Source: CAZAQB01 sp964487155
Lineage (GTDB): Bacteria; Pseudomonadota; Gammaproteobacteria; Nitrococcales; Nitrococcaceae
DNA: 6,686 nt
NCBI GenBank assembly: GCA_964487155.1
Contig: CAZAQB010000174.1
Coordinates: 1-6,686 of the forward strand
Direction: 5' to 3'
The position numbers and the translations under genes were made by a program. Positions 1 through 5,808 of the stretch are shown one piece after another. The notes below the pieces were generated by a model. That model made no database searches and was not told where the DNA came from. It worked only from the letters and a program-made list of their open reading frames with translations. Each line of letters starts with the position of its first letter. The stretch's first letter is position 1.

Positions 1-37
1 TGAGCTGGGCCAGGGCGATGCGCAGGCGATCGGTCAT
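1..37 (-). CDS. nadE: Partial N-terminus, probable glutamine-dependent NAD+ synthetase (nitrilase-type amidase domain)
   Basis: Only the first 12 codons are inside the window. Reading the minus strand from the ATG at 37-35 gives MTDRLRIALAQL. The pattern R-I-A-L-A-Q-L at the extreme N-terminus is typical of the carbon-nitrogen hydrolase (nitrilase) domain that opens bacterial glutamine-dependent NAD+ synthetases, which make NAD+ from deamido-NAD+, ATP and glutamine-derived ammonia. The gene lies downstream of sucCD on the same strand but beyond a strong terminator, so it probably has its own promoter. Its Shine-Dalgarno sequence is weak: no clear GGAG lies just upstream of the ATG. Another nitrilase-superfamily amidohydrolase with the same opening motif cannot be excluded from 12 residues. 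From memory, nadE follows sucCD in some gammaproteobacteria; that is supporting context only. Confidence 0.5.
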   Translation of the reverse strand, partial: MTDRLRIALAQL

Positions 38-86
38 GGGTGTCGAGGCGCTCGGGGCGTGTGCGCAGGGAACTGCCCGGAATTGA

Positions 87-162
87 GCCACAGATGAACG
101 CGGATGAACACAGATGGTGTATTGGCGGCCATCATCTGCGTGTATCCGCGTTCATCTGTGGC
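87..162. repeat. Large imperfect inverted repeat (dispersed-repeat/MITE-like element)
   Basis: Two arms, 87-116 and 133-162, are inverted copies of each other and differ at about 3 of 30 positions. With one further mismatch the pairing extends inward to 119/130, leaving a loop of about 10 bases (TATTGGCGGC). Each arm starts from its outer end with GCCACAGATGAACGCGGAT. The left arm is itself built of a near-tandem 10-base unit, GATGAAC followed by GCG or ACA. No gene fits here. Sequences of this CCACAGATGAAC...CAGATG type are, as far as I recall, scattered intergenically in many environmental proteobacteria, but this could not be checked here. The element lies between sucD and the downstream minus-strand gene, so any read-through transcript would carry a long, stable hairpin. 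It adjoins the sucD terminator almost without a gap. Confidence 0.75.
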
Positions 163-163
163 G

Positions 164-193
164 AAAAAAGCCGGACCCCGGATGAGGTCCGGC
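164..193 (-). terminator. Rho-independent terminator of sucCD
   Basis: On the minus strand a perfect 8-base stem (GCCGGACC pairs with GGTCCGGC; plus-strand 170-177 and 186-193) with an 8-base loop is followed immediately by six T residues (plus-strand A run 164-169). It lies 30 bases beyond the sucD stop codon, the expected position for ending the sucCD transcript. The plus strand lacks a T run on the other side, so the terminator acts in one direction. Confidence 0.9.
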
Positions 194-223
194 CTGGCTG
201 CCCTCCGGGCGGCGGGACGGCCG

Positions 224-1096
224 TCAGCCCGAGAAGAACTCGTTGATGCGCGCGCCGATCTCGGCCGGGGAGCGCACCGTGGCCACGCCGGCCTTGTCGA
301 GGGCGCCGAACTTGTCTTTCGCCGTGCCCTTGCCGCCGCTGATGATGGCGCCGGCATGGCCCATGCGCTTACCCGCAGGCGCCGTGACGCCGGCGATGTA
401 GGCCACCACGGGCTTGCGCACGTTGGACTGGATGAACTCGGCGGCTTCCTCTTCGGCGGTGCCGCCGATCTCGCCCACCATGACGATGCCCTTGGTCTGG
501 CGGTCCTGCTCGAAGAGCTCCAGCACGTCCACGAAGTTCATGCCCTGGATCGGGTCGCCGCCGATGCCGACACAGGTGCTCTGGCCGAGGCCGATGTCGG
601 TGGTCTGCTTCACCGCCTCGTAGGTCAGGGTGCCGGAGCGCGAAACGATGCCGATTGAGCCGGGCTTGTGGATGTGTCCCGGCATGATGCCGATCTTGCA
701 CTCGGCCGGGGTGATGACGCCCGGGCAGTTGGGGCCGATCAGGGTGGCGCCGTAGTAGGACAGGGCGGCCTTCACCTTGAGCATGTCGAGCACCGGGATG
801 CCCTCGGTGATGCAGGCAATCACCTTGATGCCGGCCTCGGCGGCCTCAAGGATGGCGTCGGCGGCGAAGGCGGCGGGCACGTAGATCATGGAGGCGTCGG
901 CGCCGGTGTCGGCGACGGCGTCACGCACGGTGTTGAATACCGGGCGGTCCAGGTGCTTCTCGCCGCCGCGGCCCGGGGTGGTGCCGCCGACGATGTTGGT
1001 CCCGTACTCGATGCACTGCTCGGCGTGGAAGGTCCCCTGCTTGCCGGTGAAGCCCTGCACGATGACCTTCGTGTTCTTGTCTATCAGAATGCTCAT
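224..1096 (-). CDS. sucD: Succinyl-CoA synthetase (ADP-forming), alpha subunit
   Basis: This is the alpha subunit of the TCA-cycle enzyme that converts succinyl-CoA, ADP (or GDP) and phosphate to succinate, CoA and ATP (GTP) in the cytoplasm, working as an alpha/beta heteromer with SucC. The start is set by the conserved N-terminus MSILIDKNTKVIVQGFTGKQ, giving 290 residues (E. coli 289). The frame is open upstream to 1165, but that extension is not family-like and overlaps the end of sucC. Residues 1-~125 form the CoA-binding Rossmann domain (GFTGKQGTFH, TEGIPVLDM). IGPNCPG follows at about 122-128. The phosphorylated active-site histidine is H247 in GHAGAII, equivalent to E. coli H246. A GAGGA Shine-Dalgarno sequence (1106-1110) sits 9 bases before the ATG. 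It lies 31 bases after sucC in one operon, ended by the terminator at 164-193. The gene looks intact. Confidence 0.98.
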   Translation of the reverse strand: MSILIDKNTKVIVQGFTGKQGTFHAEQCIEYGTNIVGGTTPGRGGEKHLDRPVFNTVRDAVADTGADASMIYVPAAFAADAILEAAEAGIKVIACITEGIPVLDMLKVKAALSYYGATLIGPNCPGVITPAECKIGIMPGHIHKPGSIGIVSRSGTLTYEAVKQTTDIGLGQSTCVGIGGDPIQGMNFVDVLELFEQDRQTKGIVMVGEIGGTAEEEAAEFIQSNVRKPVVAYIAGVTAPAGKRMGHAGAIISGGKGTAKDKFGALDKAGVATVRSPAEIGARINEFFSG

Positions 1097-1127
1097 GCGG
1101 CTTGATCCTCGTTTGCTGTCCGGGGGC

Positions 1128-2297
1128 TCAGCCGCCGACGGCGGCGACCACCTTCTTGGCACCATCGGTAAGATCGCTGGCGGTAATGATGTCCAGGCCG
1201 CTGTTCGCGAGCAGCTCCCTGCCCTTCTCGACGTTGGTGCCTTCCAGGCGCACCACCACGGGCACCTTGATGCCCACCTCCTTGACCGCGGCGATGATGC
1301 CCTCGGCGATCATGTCGCAGCGCACGATGCCGCCGAAGATGTTCACCAGGATGCCGGTGACGCTGGGGCTCTCGGAGATGATCTTGAAGGCCTCGGTGAC
1401 GCGCTCCTTGTTGGTGCCGCCGCCCACGTCCAGGAAGTTGGCCGGCTCGCCGCCGTGCAGCTTGATGACGTCCATGGTGGCCATGGCCAGACCCGCGCCG
1501 TTGACCATGCAGCCGATGTTGCCGTCCAGCGTGATGTAGTTGAGTCCGTGCTGGGCGGCGCGCACCTCGGTGGCGTCCTCCTGGGTGGAGTCGCGCATGT
1601 CGGCGATCTCCGGCTGGCGGCTCACCTCGATGGCGTTGTCGTCGATGTTGATCTTGGCGTCCAGGGCCAGCAGCTCGCCCTCGCCGGTGACGATCAGGGG
1701 ATTGATCTCGATGAGGCTCAAGTCCCGGTCGATGAACAGCCGGTAGAGGCCGTTCATGATCTTCACCAGCTGGCCCACCTGCTTGCCGGACAGGCCCAGG
1801 CCGAAGGCCATCTGGCGGCACTGGTAGGCCTGCAGGCCGGCCACCGGATTGACGCGCACGGTGAGGATCTTCTCCGGCTCCTTGGCGGCCACCTCTTCGA
1901 TGTCCATGCCGCCGGCGGCGGAGCCCATGAACACGACCCGGCGGCTGGCCCGGTCGATCAGCGCGCCCAGGTAGAGCTCGCGCTCGATGTCCAGGCCCTG
2001 CTCGACCATCACGGCGCTGACCGGCAGGCCCTCGGGGCCGGTTTGGGGGGTGGTGAGGCGGGTGCCCAGCAGCGACTCGGCGTAGTCGGAGACCTCGTCA
2101 CGGGTCTTTGCGATCTTCACGCCGCCGCCCTTGCCCCGGCCCCCGGCATGGACCTGGGCCTTGATCACCCAGACCTTGCCGCCCAGCTGCTCGGAGGCCT
2201 TGCGAGCCTCGCTGACCGAGCGGGCCACATACCCCTGAGGGATCGGGATCCCGTACTGCGCGAACAGATGCTTTGCCTGAAACTCGTGCAGATTCAT
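1128..2297 (-). CDS. sucC: Succinyl-CoA synthetase (ADP-forming), beta subunit
   Basis: This is the nucleotide-binding beta subunit of succinyl-CoA synthetase, partner of SucD. The start at 2297 is fixed by the family N-terminus MNLHEFQAKHLFAQYGIPIP, giving 389 residues (E. coli 388). An ATP-grasp domain covers roughly residues 1-235, with K46 and the glycine-rich loop GGRGKGGGVK at 52-61 for nucleotide phosphates. The Mg-binding residues N199 (in LIEINPLIVT) and D213 (in LALDAK) fall at the same numbers as in E. coli. The C-terminal ligase/CoA domain includes GNIGCMVNGAGLAMATMD and GGGTNKERVTEAFKII. A consensus AGGAGG (plus-strand CCTCCT, 2312-2317) precedes the ATG, but at an unusually long spacing of 14 bases. 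It is the first gene of the sucCD operon. sucAB and other TCA genes are not adjacent, so the pair is probably transcribed from its own promoter in the 2298-2604 gap. Confidence 0.98.
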   Translation of the reverse strand: MNLHEFQAKHLFAQYGIPIPQGYVARSVSEARKASEQLGGKVWVIKAQVHAGGRGKGGGVKIAKTRDEVSDYAESLLGTRLTTPQTGPEGLPVSAVMVEQGLDIERELYLGALIDRASRRVVFMGSAAGGMDIEEVAAKEPEKILTVRVNPVAGLQAYQCRQMAFGLGLSGKQVGQLVKIMNGLYRLFIDRDLSLIEINPLIVTGEGELLALDAKINIDDNAIEVSRQPEIADMRDSTQEDATEVRAAQHGLNYITLDGNIGCMVNGAGLAMATMDVIKLHGGEPANFLDVGGGTNKERVTEAFKIISESPSVTGILVNIFGGIVRCDMIAEGIIAAVKEVGIKVPVVVRLEGTNVEKGRELLANSGLDIITASDLTDGAKKVVAAVGG

Positions 2298-2604
2298 TAG
2301 AGTGTCCCCAACCTCCTGGCAAAAAGACACGGTATTCTCTACTAAAGCCCCAGGCGAAGCAAAAGCGCGCTGGCCCGCTGGTTGCGGCTACCGAACCGCC
2401 ACCGCGCCTGGCCGGCTGACTGGAATCGGCTTGACCGTGGTGGCGACGAATGGATCAGCGCTTCCCTTGCTCCGGGAGGGCGAACGGGGCCGCAGAATAT
2501 CGCCGCCGGAGACGCTGTAATCGTGGCCTGCCGTTCACTGCCCCGGGGTCGCCGTCTGCGTGTCCACCGCCCTGACCAGGAGTAGGAGTGCCCGCCCGCA
2601 GCCC
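2298..2604. other. Divergent intergenic region between sucC and pilS
   Basis: These 307 bases separate the minus-strand sucC from the plus-strand pilS. They hold the sucC Shine-Dalgarno sequence (2312-2317), a moderate candidate sucC promoter (2334-2362) and two overlapping AGGAG sequences (2578-2582 and 2584-2588) upstream of pilS. I see no convincing plus-strand promoter, hairpin terminator or sigma-54 (GG-N10-GC) site. A short open frame on the plus strand (open from 2346, stop TAG at 2583-2585) ends just inside the pilS ribosome-binding region. Its third codon positions are clearly less GC-rich than those of the neighbouring genes, and it has no Shine-Dalgarno sequence, so I do not call it a gene. 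Confidence 0.6.
2334..2362 (-). promoter_or_regulatory. Candidate sigma-70-type promoter for sucCD
   Basis: On the minus strand TTGCTT (plus-strand 2357-2362) and GAGAAT (plus-strand 2334-2339) are separated by 17 bases. They match the -35 and -10 consensus at 3 of 6 and 4 of 6 positions, and lie 37 bases upstream of the sucC start. Position and spacing are right and the stretch is AT-richer than its surroundings, but the match is only moderate. Confidence 0.3.
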
Positions 2605-4230
2605 ATGTCTGCCAGCGCCGCCGCCGACGACATCCGCCCGGACCTGCTGGAAGCCCACACCTGGCGCCCATTGCGGGTACTGGCCCTGGCGCGCATCGCC
2701 GTGGCGGGGGTGCTGATGCTGGGATTCATTGGCGCGGTGGGCTCGCCGGTGGTGAAGGCGGCACGGCCGGAACTGTTCCTGGAGATCTGCTGGCTGTACC
2801 TGGCGGCGGCCGCCGGCCTGTTCGTGCTCACCAGCTACCGGCGCCTGACCTTCATGGTGCAGGTGCACCTGCAGATCCTGGGGGACATCGGCGCCATCGG
2901 CGCGCTGATCTATGCCGCCGGTACGCTGAGCGGCGGGCTGGCGGTGCTGGTGATGGTCTCCGTGGCCGGCGGCAGCCTGCTGGCCGGGGCCCGCTCCGGG
3001 GCCTTCTTCGCCGCCGTGGGCACGGTAATGCTGCTCTCGGAGCAGACCCTGCTCTACCTGGGGGGGCAGACCGGCGCGGAAGGCTACACCCAGGCCGCGG
3101 CGGTGGGGGTCGCGATGTTCACCATCGCGCTGGTCGGGGCCTTCGTGGCGCGGCGCTCCCGGGACAACGAACTGCTGGCGGTGCGCCGCGGCGTCGACGT
3201 GGCCGATCTGGAACGGCTCAATGCCCAGATCGTGCAGCGCCTGGAACGAGGCGTGCTGGCGCTGGATGCCGATGGCCGGGTGCGGCTCATGAACCGGGCC
3301 GCCCGCGACCTGCTGGAGGCGCGGCGCGAGGCGGTGCGCGTCCCCCTGGCCCAGGTCAGCGCCGAGCTGGCCGAGCGCTTTGAGGCCTGGCGGGCCACCT
3401 GGGACGCCGAGGAGCAGCCTTTCACCCTGCCCCGCGGCAACACCGAGGTGATGCCCCGCTTCCTGCCCCTGGGCCAGGGGGGCAGCTCCGGCACGCTGAT
3501 CTTTCTGGAGAACCTCAGCGAGCTCCGTGCCCAGGTGCAGCAGGCCAAGCTGGCATCCCTGGGCCGGCTCACCGCCAGCATCGCCCACGAGATCCGCAAT
3601 CCTCTGGGGGCCATGATGAACGCCGCCCAGCTGCTGGCCGAGGCCGAGTACCTCAAGGACGGCGACCGCCGGCTGCTGGAGATCATCCGCGCCCAGGGCC
3701 AGCGTCTCAACAATACCGTGGAGAGCGTGCTGCAGCTCTCCCGCCGCGGGCCGGTGCAGCGCGAGCGCATCGCCCTGCACGACTGGATCCGCAATGTGCT
3801 GGAGGAGTGGCGCGAGCAGCTCGGCAAGCCGGCCCGGGCCTTCGAGCTCACGGTGTCCGCCGAACCCGTCTACGTCCAGGTCGATCCCCAACACCTGCGC
3901 CAGGTGCTGGACAACCTGGCCCGCAACGCTCTGGAGCACGCCGGCCGGGCCGGGCAGTGGCCGAAGGTGGATATCCTCCTGCAACAGGATGCCAACGACC
4001 TGCCGGTGCTTGAGATTGCCGACAACGGCCCGGGGGTGGACCCCTCCGTGCGTGACTCCGTCTTCGAACCCTTCGTGACCACCCGCAGCCGCGGCACGGG
4101 TCTCGGCCTCTACCTGTGCCGGGAACTCTGCGAGGCCAACCGGGCCAGGCTCGAACTTGCCGAGGCCGACGGCGGGGGCGCACGATTCCGCATCACGTTC
4201 GCTCTGGTGACAGAGCAGGAGGACAGCTAG
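2605..4230 (+). CDS. pilS: PilS-type membrane sensor histidine kinase
   Basis: This inner-membrane histidine kinase is the sensor of the PilS/PilR two-component system. In Pseudomonas it senses pilin in the membrane and controls phosphorylation of PilR to tune type IV pilus synthesis. The 541 residues show six hydrophobic segments (about 30-46, 58-76, 86-104, 110-127, 132-152, 162-182), the usual PilS sensor. A cytoplasmic PAS-like region (about 199-310, with RGVLALDADGRVRLMNRAA) follows. The HisKA domain has the phosphoacceptor H328 in SIAHEIRNPLGAMM. The HATPase domain has the N box (N441 in DNLARNALEHA), G1 (DNGPGVD, 473-479), F box (FEPFVTT) and G2 (GTGLGL, 497-502). All catalytic motifs are intact. 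I chose the ATG at 2605, although AGGAG lies 16 bases away; an in-frame GTG at 2560 lacks a Shine-Dalgarno sequence. The stop is 2 bases before pilR. The assignment to PilS rests on the six-helix architecture and the PilR partner; no pilin gene is in view. Confidence 0.92.
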   Translation: MSASAAADDIRPDLLEAHTWRPLRVLALARIAVAGVLMLGFIGAVGSPVVKAARPELFLEICWLYLAAAAGLFVLTSYRRLTFMVQVHLQILGDIGAIGALIYAAGTLSGGLAVLVMVSVAGGSLLAGARSGAFFAAVGTVMLLSEQTLLYLGGQTGAEGYTQAAAVGVAMFTIALVGAFVARRSRDNELLAVRRGVDVADLERLNAQIVQRLERGVLALDADGRVRLMNRAARDLLEARREAVRVPLAQVSAELAERFEAWRATWDAEEQPFTLPRGNTEVMPRFLPLGQGGSSGTLIFLENLSELRAQVQQAKLASLGRLTASIAHEIRNPLGAMMNAAQLLAEAEYLKDGDRRLLEIIRAQGQRLNNTVESVLQLSRRGPVQRERIALHDWIRNVLEEWREQLGKPARAFELTVSAEPVYVQVDPQHLRQVLDNLARNALEHAGRAGQWPKVDILLQQDANDLPVLEIADNGPGVDPSVRDSVFEPFVTTRSRGTGLGLYLCRELCEANRARLELAEADGGGARFRITFALVTEQEDS

Positions 4231-4232
4231 CG

Positions 4233-5576
4233 ATGGCCAAGCCGCTGGCACTGATCGTTGACGACGAGGCCGACATCCGGGAACTGGCCACCCTGACCCT
4301 GGAGCGCATGGAGGTGGACGTGCGCACCGCCAAGGATCTGGCCCAGGCCCGCGACCTGCTGGAGCGCCACCGCTTTGGCGTCTGCCTCACCGACATGAAC
4401 CTGCCCGACGGCAACGGCATCGAGCTGGTGCGCCACGTCCAGAGCCGCCACGCCCACATGCCCATCGCCGTCATCACCGCCTACGGCAGCATGGACACCG
4501 CCGTGGAGGCGCTGAAGGCCGGTGCCTTCGACTTCGTCTCCAAGCCGGTGGAAATCACCGTGCTCAGGCGGCTGGTGCAGCAGGCGCTGCAGCTGGACCA
4601 GTTCCCCGACGTCGACCGCCGCTCCCGACACCAGCTGCTGGGCGACTCCGAGGTGATGCGGCGCATCCGCTCGACCATCGTCAAGCTGGCCCGCAGCCAG
4701 GCGCCGGTCTACATCTGCGGCGAGTCGGGAACCGGCAAGGAGCTCATCGCCCGGCTGATCCACGACAAGGGCGGGCGGCGCGGCCAGCCGTTCGTGCCGG
4801 TGAACTGCGGCGCCATCCCCACCGAGCTGATGGAGAGCGAGTTCTTCGGCCACAAGAAGGGCAGCTTCACCGGCGCCAACACCGACAAGCAGGGCCTGTT
4901 CCAGAGCGCCAACGGCGGCACCCTGTTCCTGGACGAGGTGGCTGATCTGCCCCAGCACATGCAGGTGAAGCTGCTGCGCGCCATCCAGGAGAAGGCCGTG
5001 CGCCCGGTGGGCGGCTCCAAGGAAGAGGCCGTGGACGTGCGCATCCTGAGCGCCACCCACAAGGATCTCGCCCGCCTGGTGGAAGACGGCGGCTTTCGCC
5101 GCGACCTGTTCTACCGCATCAACGTCATCCAGCTGCGCGCCCCGAGCCTGCGCGAGCGCCCCGACGACATCCCCATGCTGGTGGACCACGTGCTCGCCAA
5201 GCTCACCGGCAACGGCACCGAGCACCGCCTCACCCCGGCCGCCTACGAGGCCCTGAAGCGCCACGATTTCCCGGGCAACGTCCGCGAGCTGGAGAATGTG
5301 CTTGAGCGCGCCCTGACCCTGAGCGACGGCGAGGTCATCGACGTCGAGGACCTGCGCCTGCCGGACGACGGCCTGGACGTGCCCCCGGTCGAGGAGAGCG
5401 CCGCCGTGGAACCCGACGACGACTTCGAGCTGGAGAGCTACCTCGACGGCATCGAGCGCGACGTCATCGTCCGCGCCCTGGAGAAGACCCGCTACAACAA
5501 GACCGCCGCGGCCCAGTTGCTGGGCATCAGCTTCCGCGCCCTGCGCTACCGGCTGAAGAAGCTGGGGCTTGAATGA
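4233..5576 (+). CDS. pilR: PilR-type sigma-54-dependent response regulator
   Basis: This cytoplasmic NtrC-family activator, once phosphorylated by PilS, drives sigma-54 (RpoN) transcription; in relatives the target is the major pilin gene pilA. It has 447 residues (P. aeruginosa PilR is about 445). The receiver domain (1-~120) has acidic residues D10/D11, phosphoacceptor D54 in LTDMNLPDG, T82 and K104. The AAA+ domain (about 135-365) has Walker A GESGTGKE (163-170), the sigma-54 contact loop written GSFTGA (210-215), and Walker B LFLDE with D234/E235. Arginines suited to an arginine-finger role lie in RRDLFYR, and FPGNVRELEN follows. A Fis-type helix-turn-helix ends the protein (about 422-447, NKTAAAQLLGISFRALRYRL). 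AGGAGG (4217-4222) lies 10 bases before the ATG, inside the end of pilS, so the two are translated from one message. An upstream open extension to 4116 is not family sequence. No clear intrinsic terminator follows. Confidence 0.95.
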   Translation: MAKPLALIVDDEADIRELATLTLERMEVDVRTAKDLAQARDLLERHRFGVCLTDMNLPDGNGIELVRHVQSRHAHMPIAVITAYGSMDTAVEALKAGAFDFVSKPVEITVLRRLVQQALQLDQFPDVDRRSRHQLLGDSEVMRRIRSTIVKLARSQAPVYICGESGTGKELIARLIHDKGGRRGQPFVPVNCGAIPTELMESEFFGHKKGSFTGANTDKQGLFQSANGGTLFLDEVADLPQHMQVKLLRAIQEKAVRPVGGSKEEAVDVRILSATHKDLARLVEDGGFRRDLFYRINVIQLRAPSLRERPDDIPMLVDHVLAKLTGNGTEHRLTPAAYEALKRHDFPGNVRELENVLERALTLSDGEVIDVEDLRLPDDGLDVPPVEESAAVEPDDDFELESYLDGIERDVIVRALEKTRYNKTAAAQLLGISFRALRYRLKKLGLE

Positions 5577-5615
5577 GCAGCGTCTCCCCTGGGGAGTCGT
5601 ATTGCCTCTCCCGCC

Positions 5616-5644
5616 GTAGCCCCACGTTGCGAAGAAACGTGGGG
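5616..5644 (+). repeat. REP-like palindrome with 5' GTAG
   Basis: A perfect 9-base stem, CCCCACGTT (5620-5628) and AACGTGGGG (5636-5644), closes a 7-base loop (GCGAAGA). The tetranucleotide GTAG (5616-5619) directly abuts the 5' side of the stem. A GTAG-type tetranucleotide followed by a palindrome is the described architecture of REP elements mobilised by REP-associated tyrosine transposases (RAYTs). It is 39 bases past the pilR stop and has no T run, so it is unlikely to be a standard intrinsic terminator, although it could protect the 3' end of the pilSR message. Only one copy is visible, so repetitiveness is inferred. Confidence 0.5.
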
Positions 5645-5795
5645 ACAGGCCTCACCGAATGCCCCGGCCCATGCGCACGGTGCCCCGCCTCTCCACGAGC
5701 ACGCATCCGGCGAGAATATCGCTCTCGCGCCGCCATCGGCAGATTGTGTAGAGCCACCAAAGGACCGGCCCCGGACCACTCCGGAGCCCCGGCAC

Positions 5796-5801
5796 AAGGA
5801 G
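5796..5801 (+). promoter_or_regulatory. Ribosome binding site that sets the Rpn start
   Basis: AAGGAG lies 7 bases before the ATG at 5809, optimal spacing. It decides the start of the Rpn-family gene over any upstream in-frame alternative. Confidence 0.8.
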
Positions 5802-5808
5802 CAGCGCC

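Larger units (their letters stand above)
5577..5808. other. Intergenic region between pilR and the Rpn-family gene
   Basis: These 232 bases hold the REP-like hairpin at 5616-5644. An odd palindrome CTCCCC-T-GGGGAG lies at 5584-5596. A small hairpin GCGAGA/TCTCGC lies at 5710-5728, and another, CCGGA-CCAC-TCCGG, at 5771-5784, just ahead of the Rpn ribosome-binding site. No classical T-run terminator for pilR and no convincing promoter for the downstream gene were seen. The open frames crossing it overlap the real genes and have no family-like content. Confidence 0.55.

Noticed and set aside
888..2300. Long plus-strand open frame (470 codons) opposite sucC and sucD
   Set aside because: It mirrors the sucC/sucD codons on the opposite strand, has Asp/His-rich composition and no recognisable domain.
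2455..4251. Long minus-strand open frame (598 codons) opposite pilS
   Set aside because: It is an antisense shadow of a GC-rich gene: its content is dominated by His, Gln, Gly, Ala and Leu without domains, while the plus strand has all kinase motifs in order.
4860..4877. GSFTGA in place of the textbook GAFTGA loop in PilR
   Set aside because: As far as I recall, PilR proteins generally carry serine at this position, so it fits the family and is not a sign of lost sigma-54 activation.
5710..5728. Small hairpin GCGAGA/TCTCGC as pilR terminator
   Set aside because: The stem is only six bases, there is no T run after it, and it is more than 130 bases from the pilR stop.
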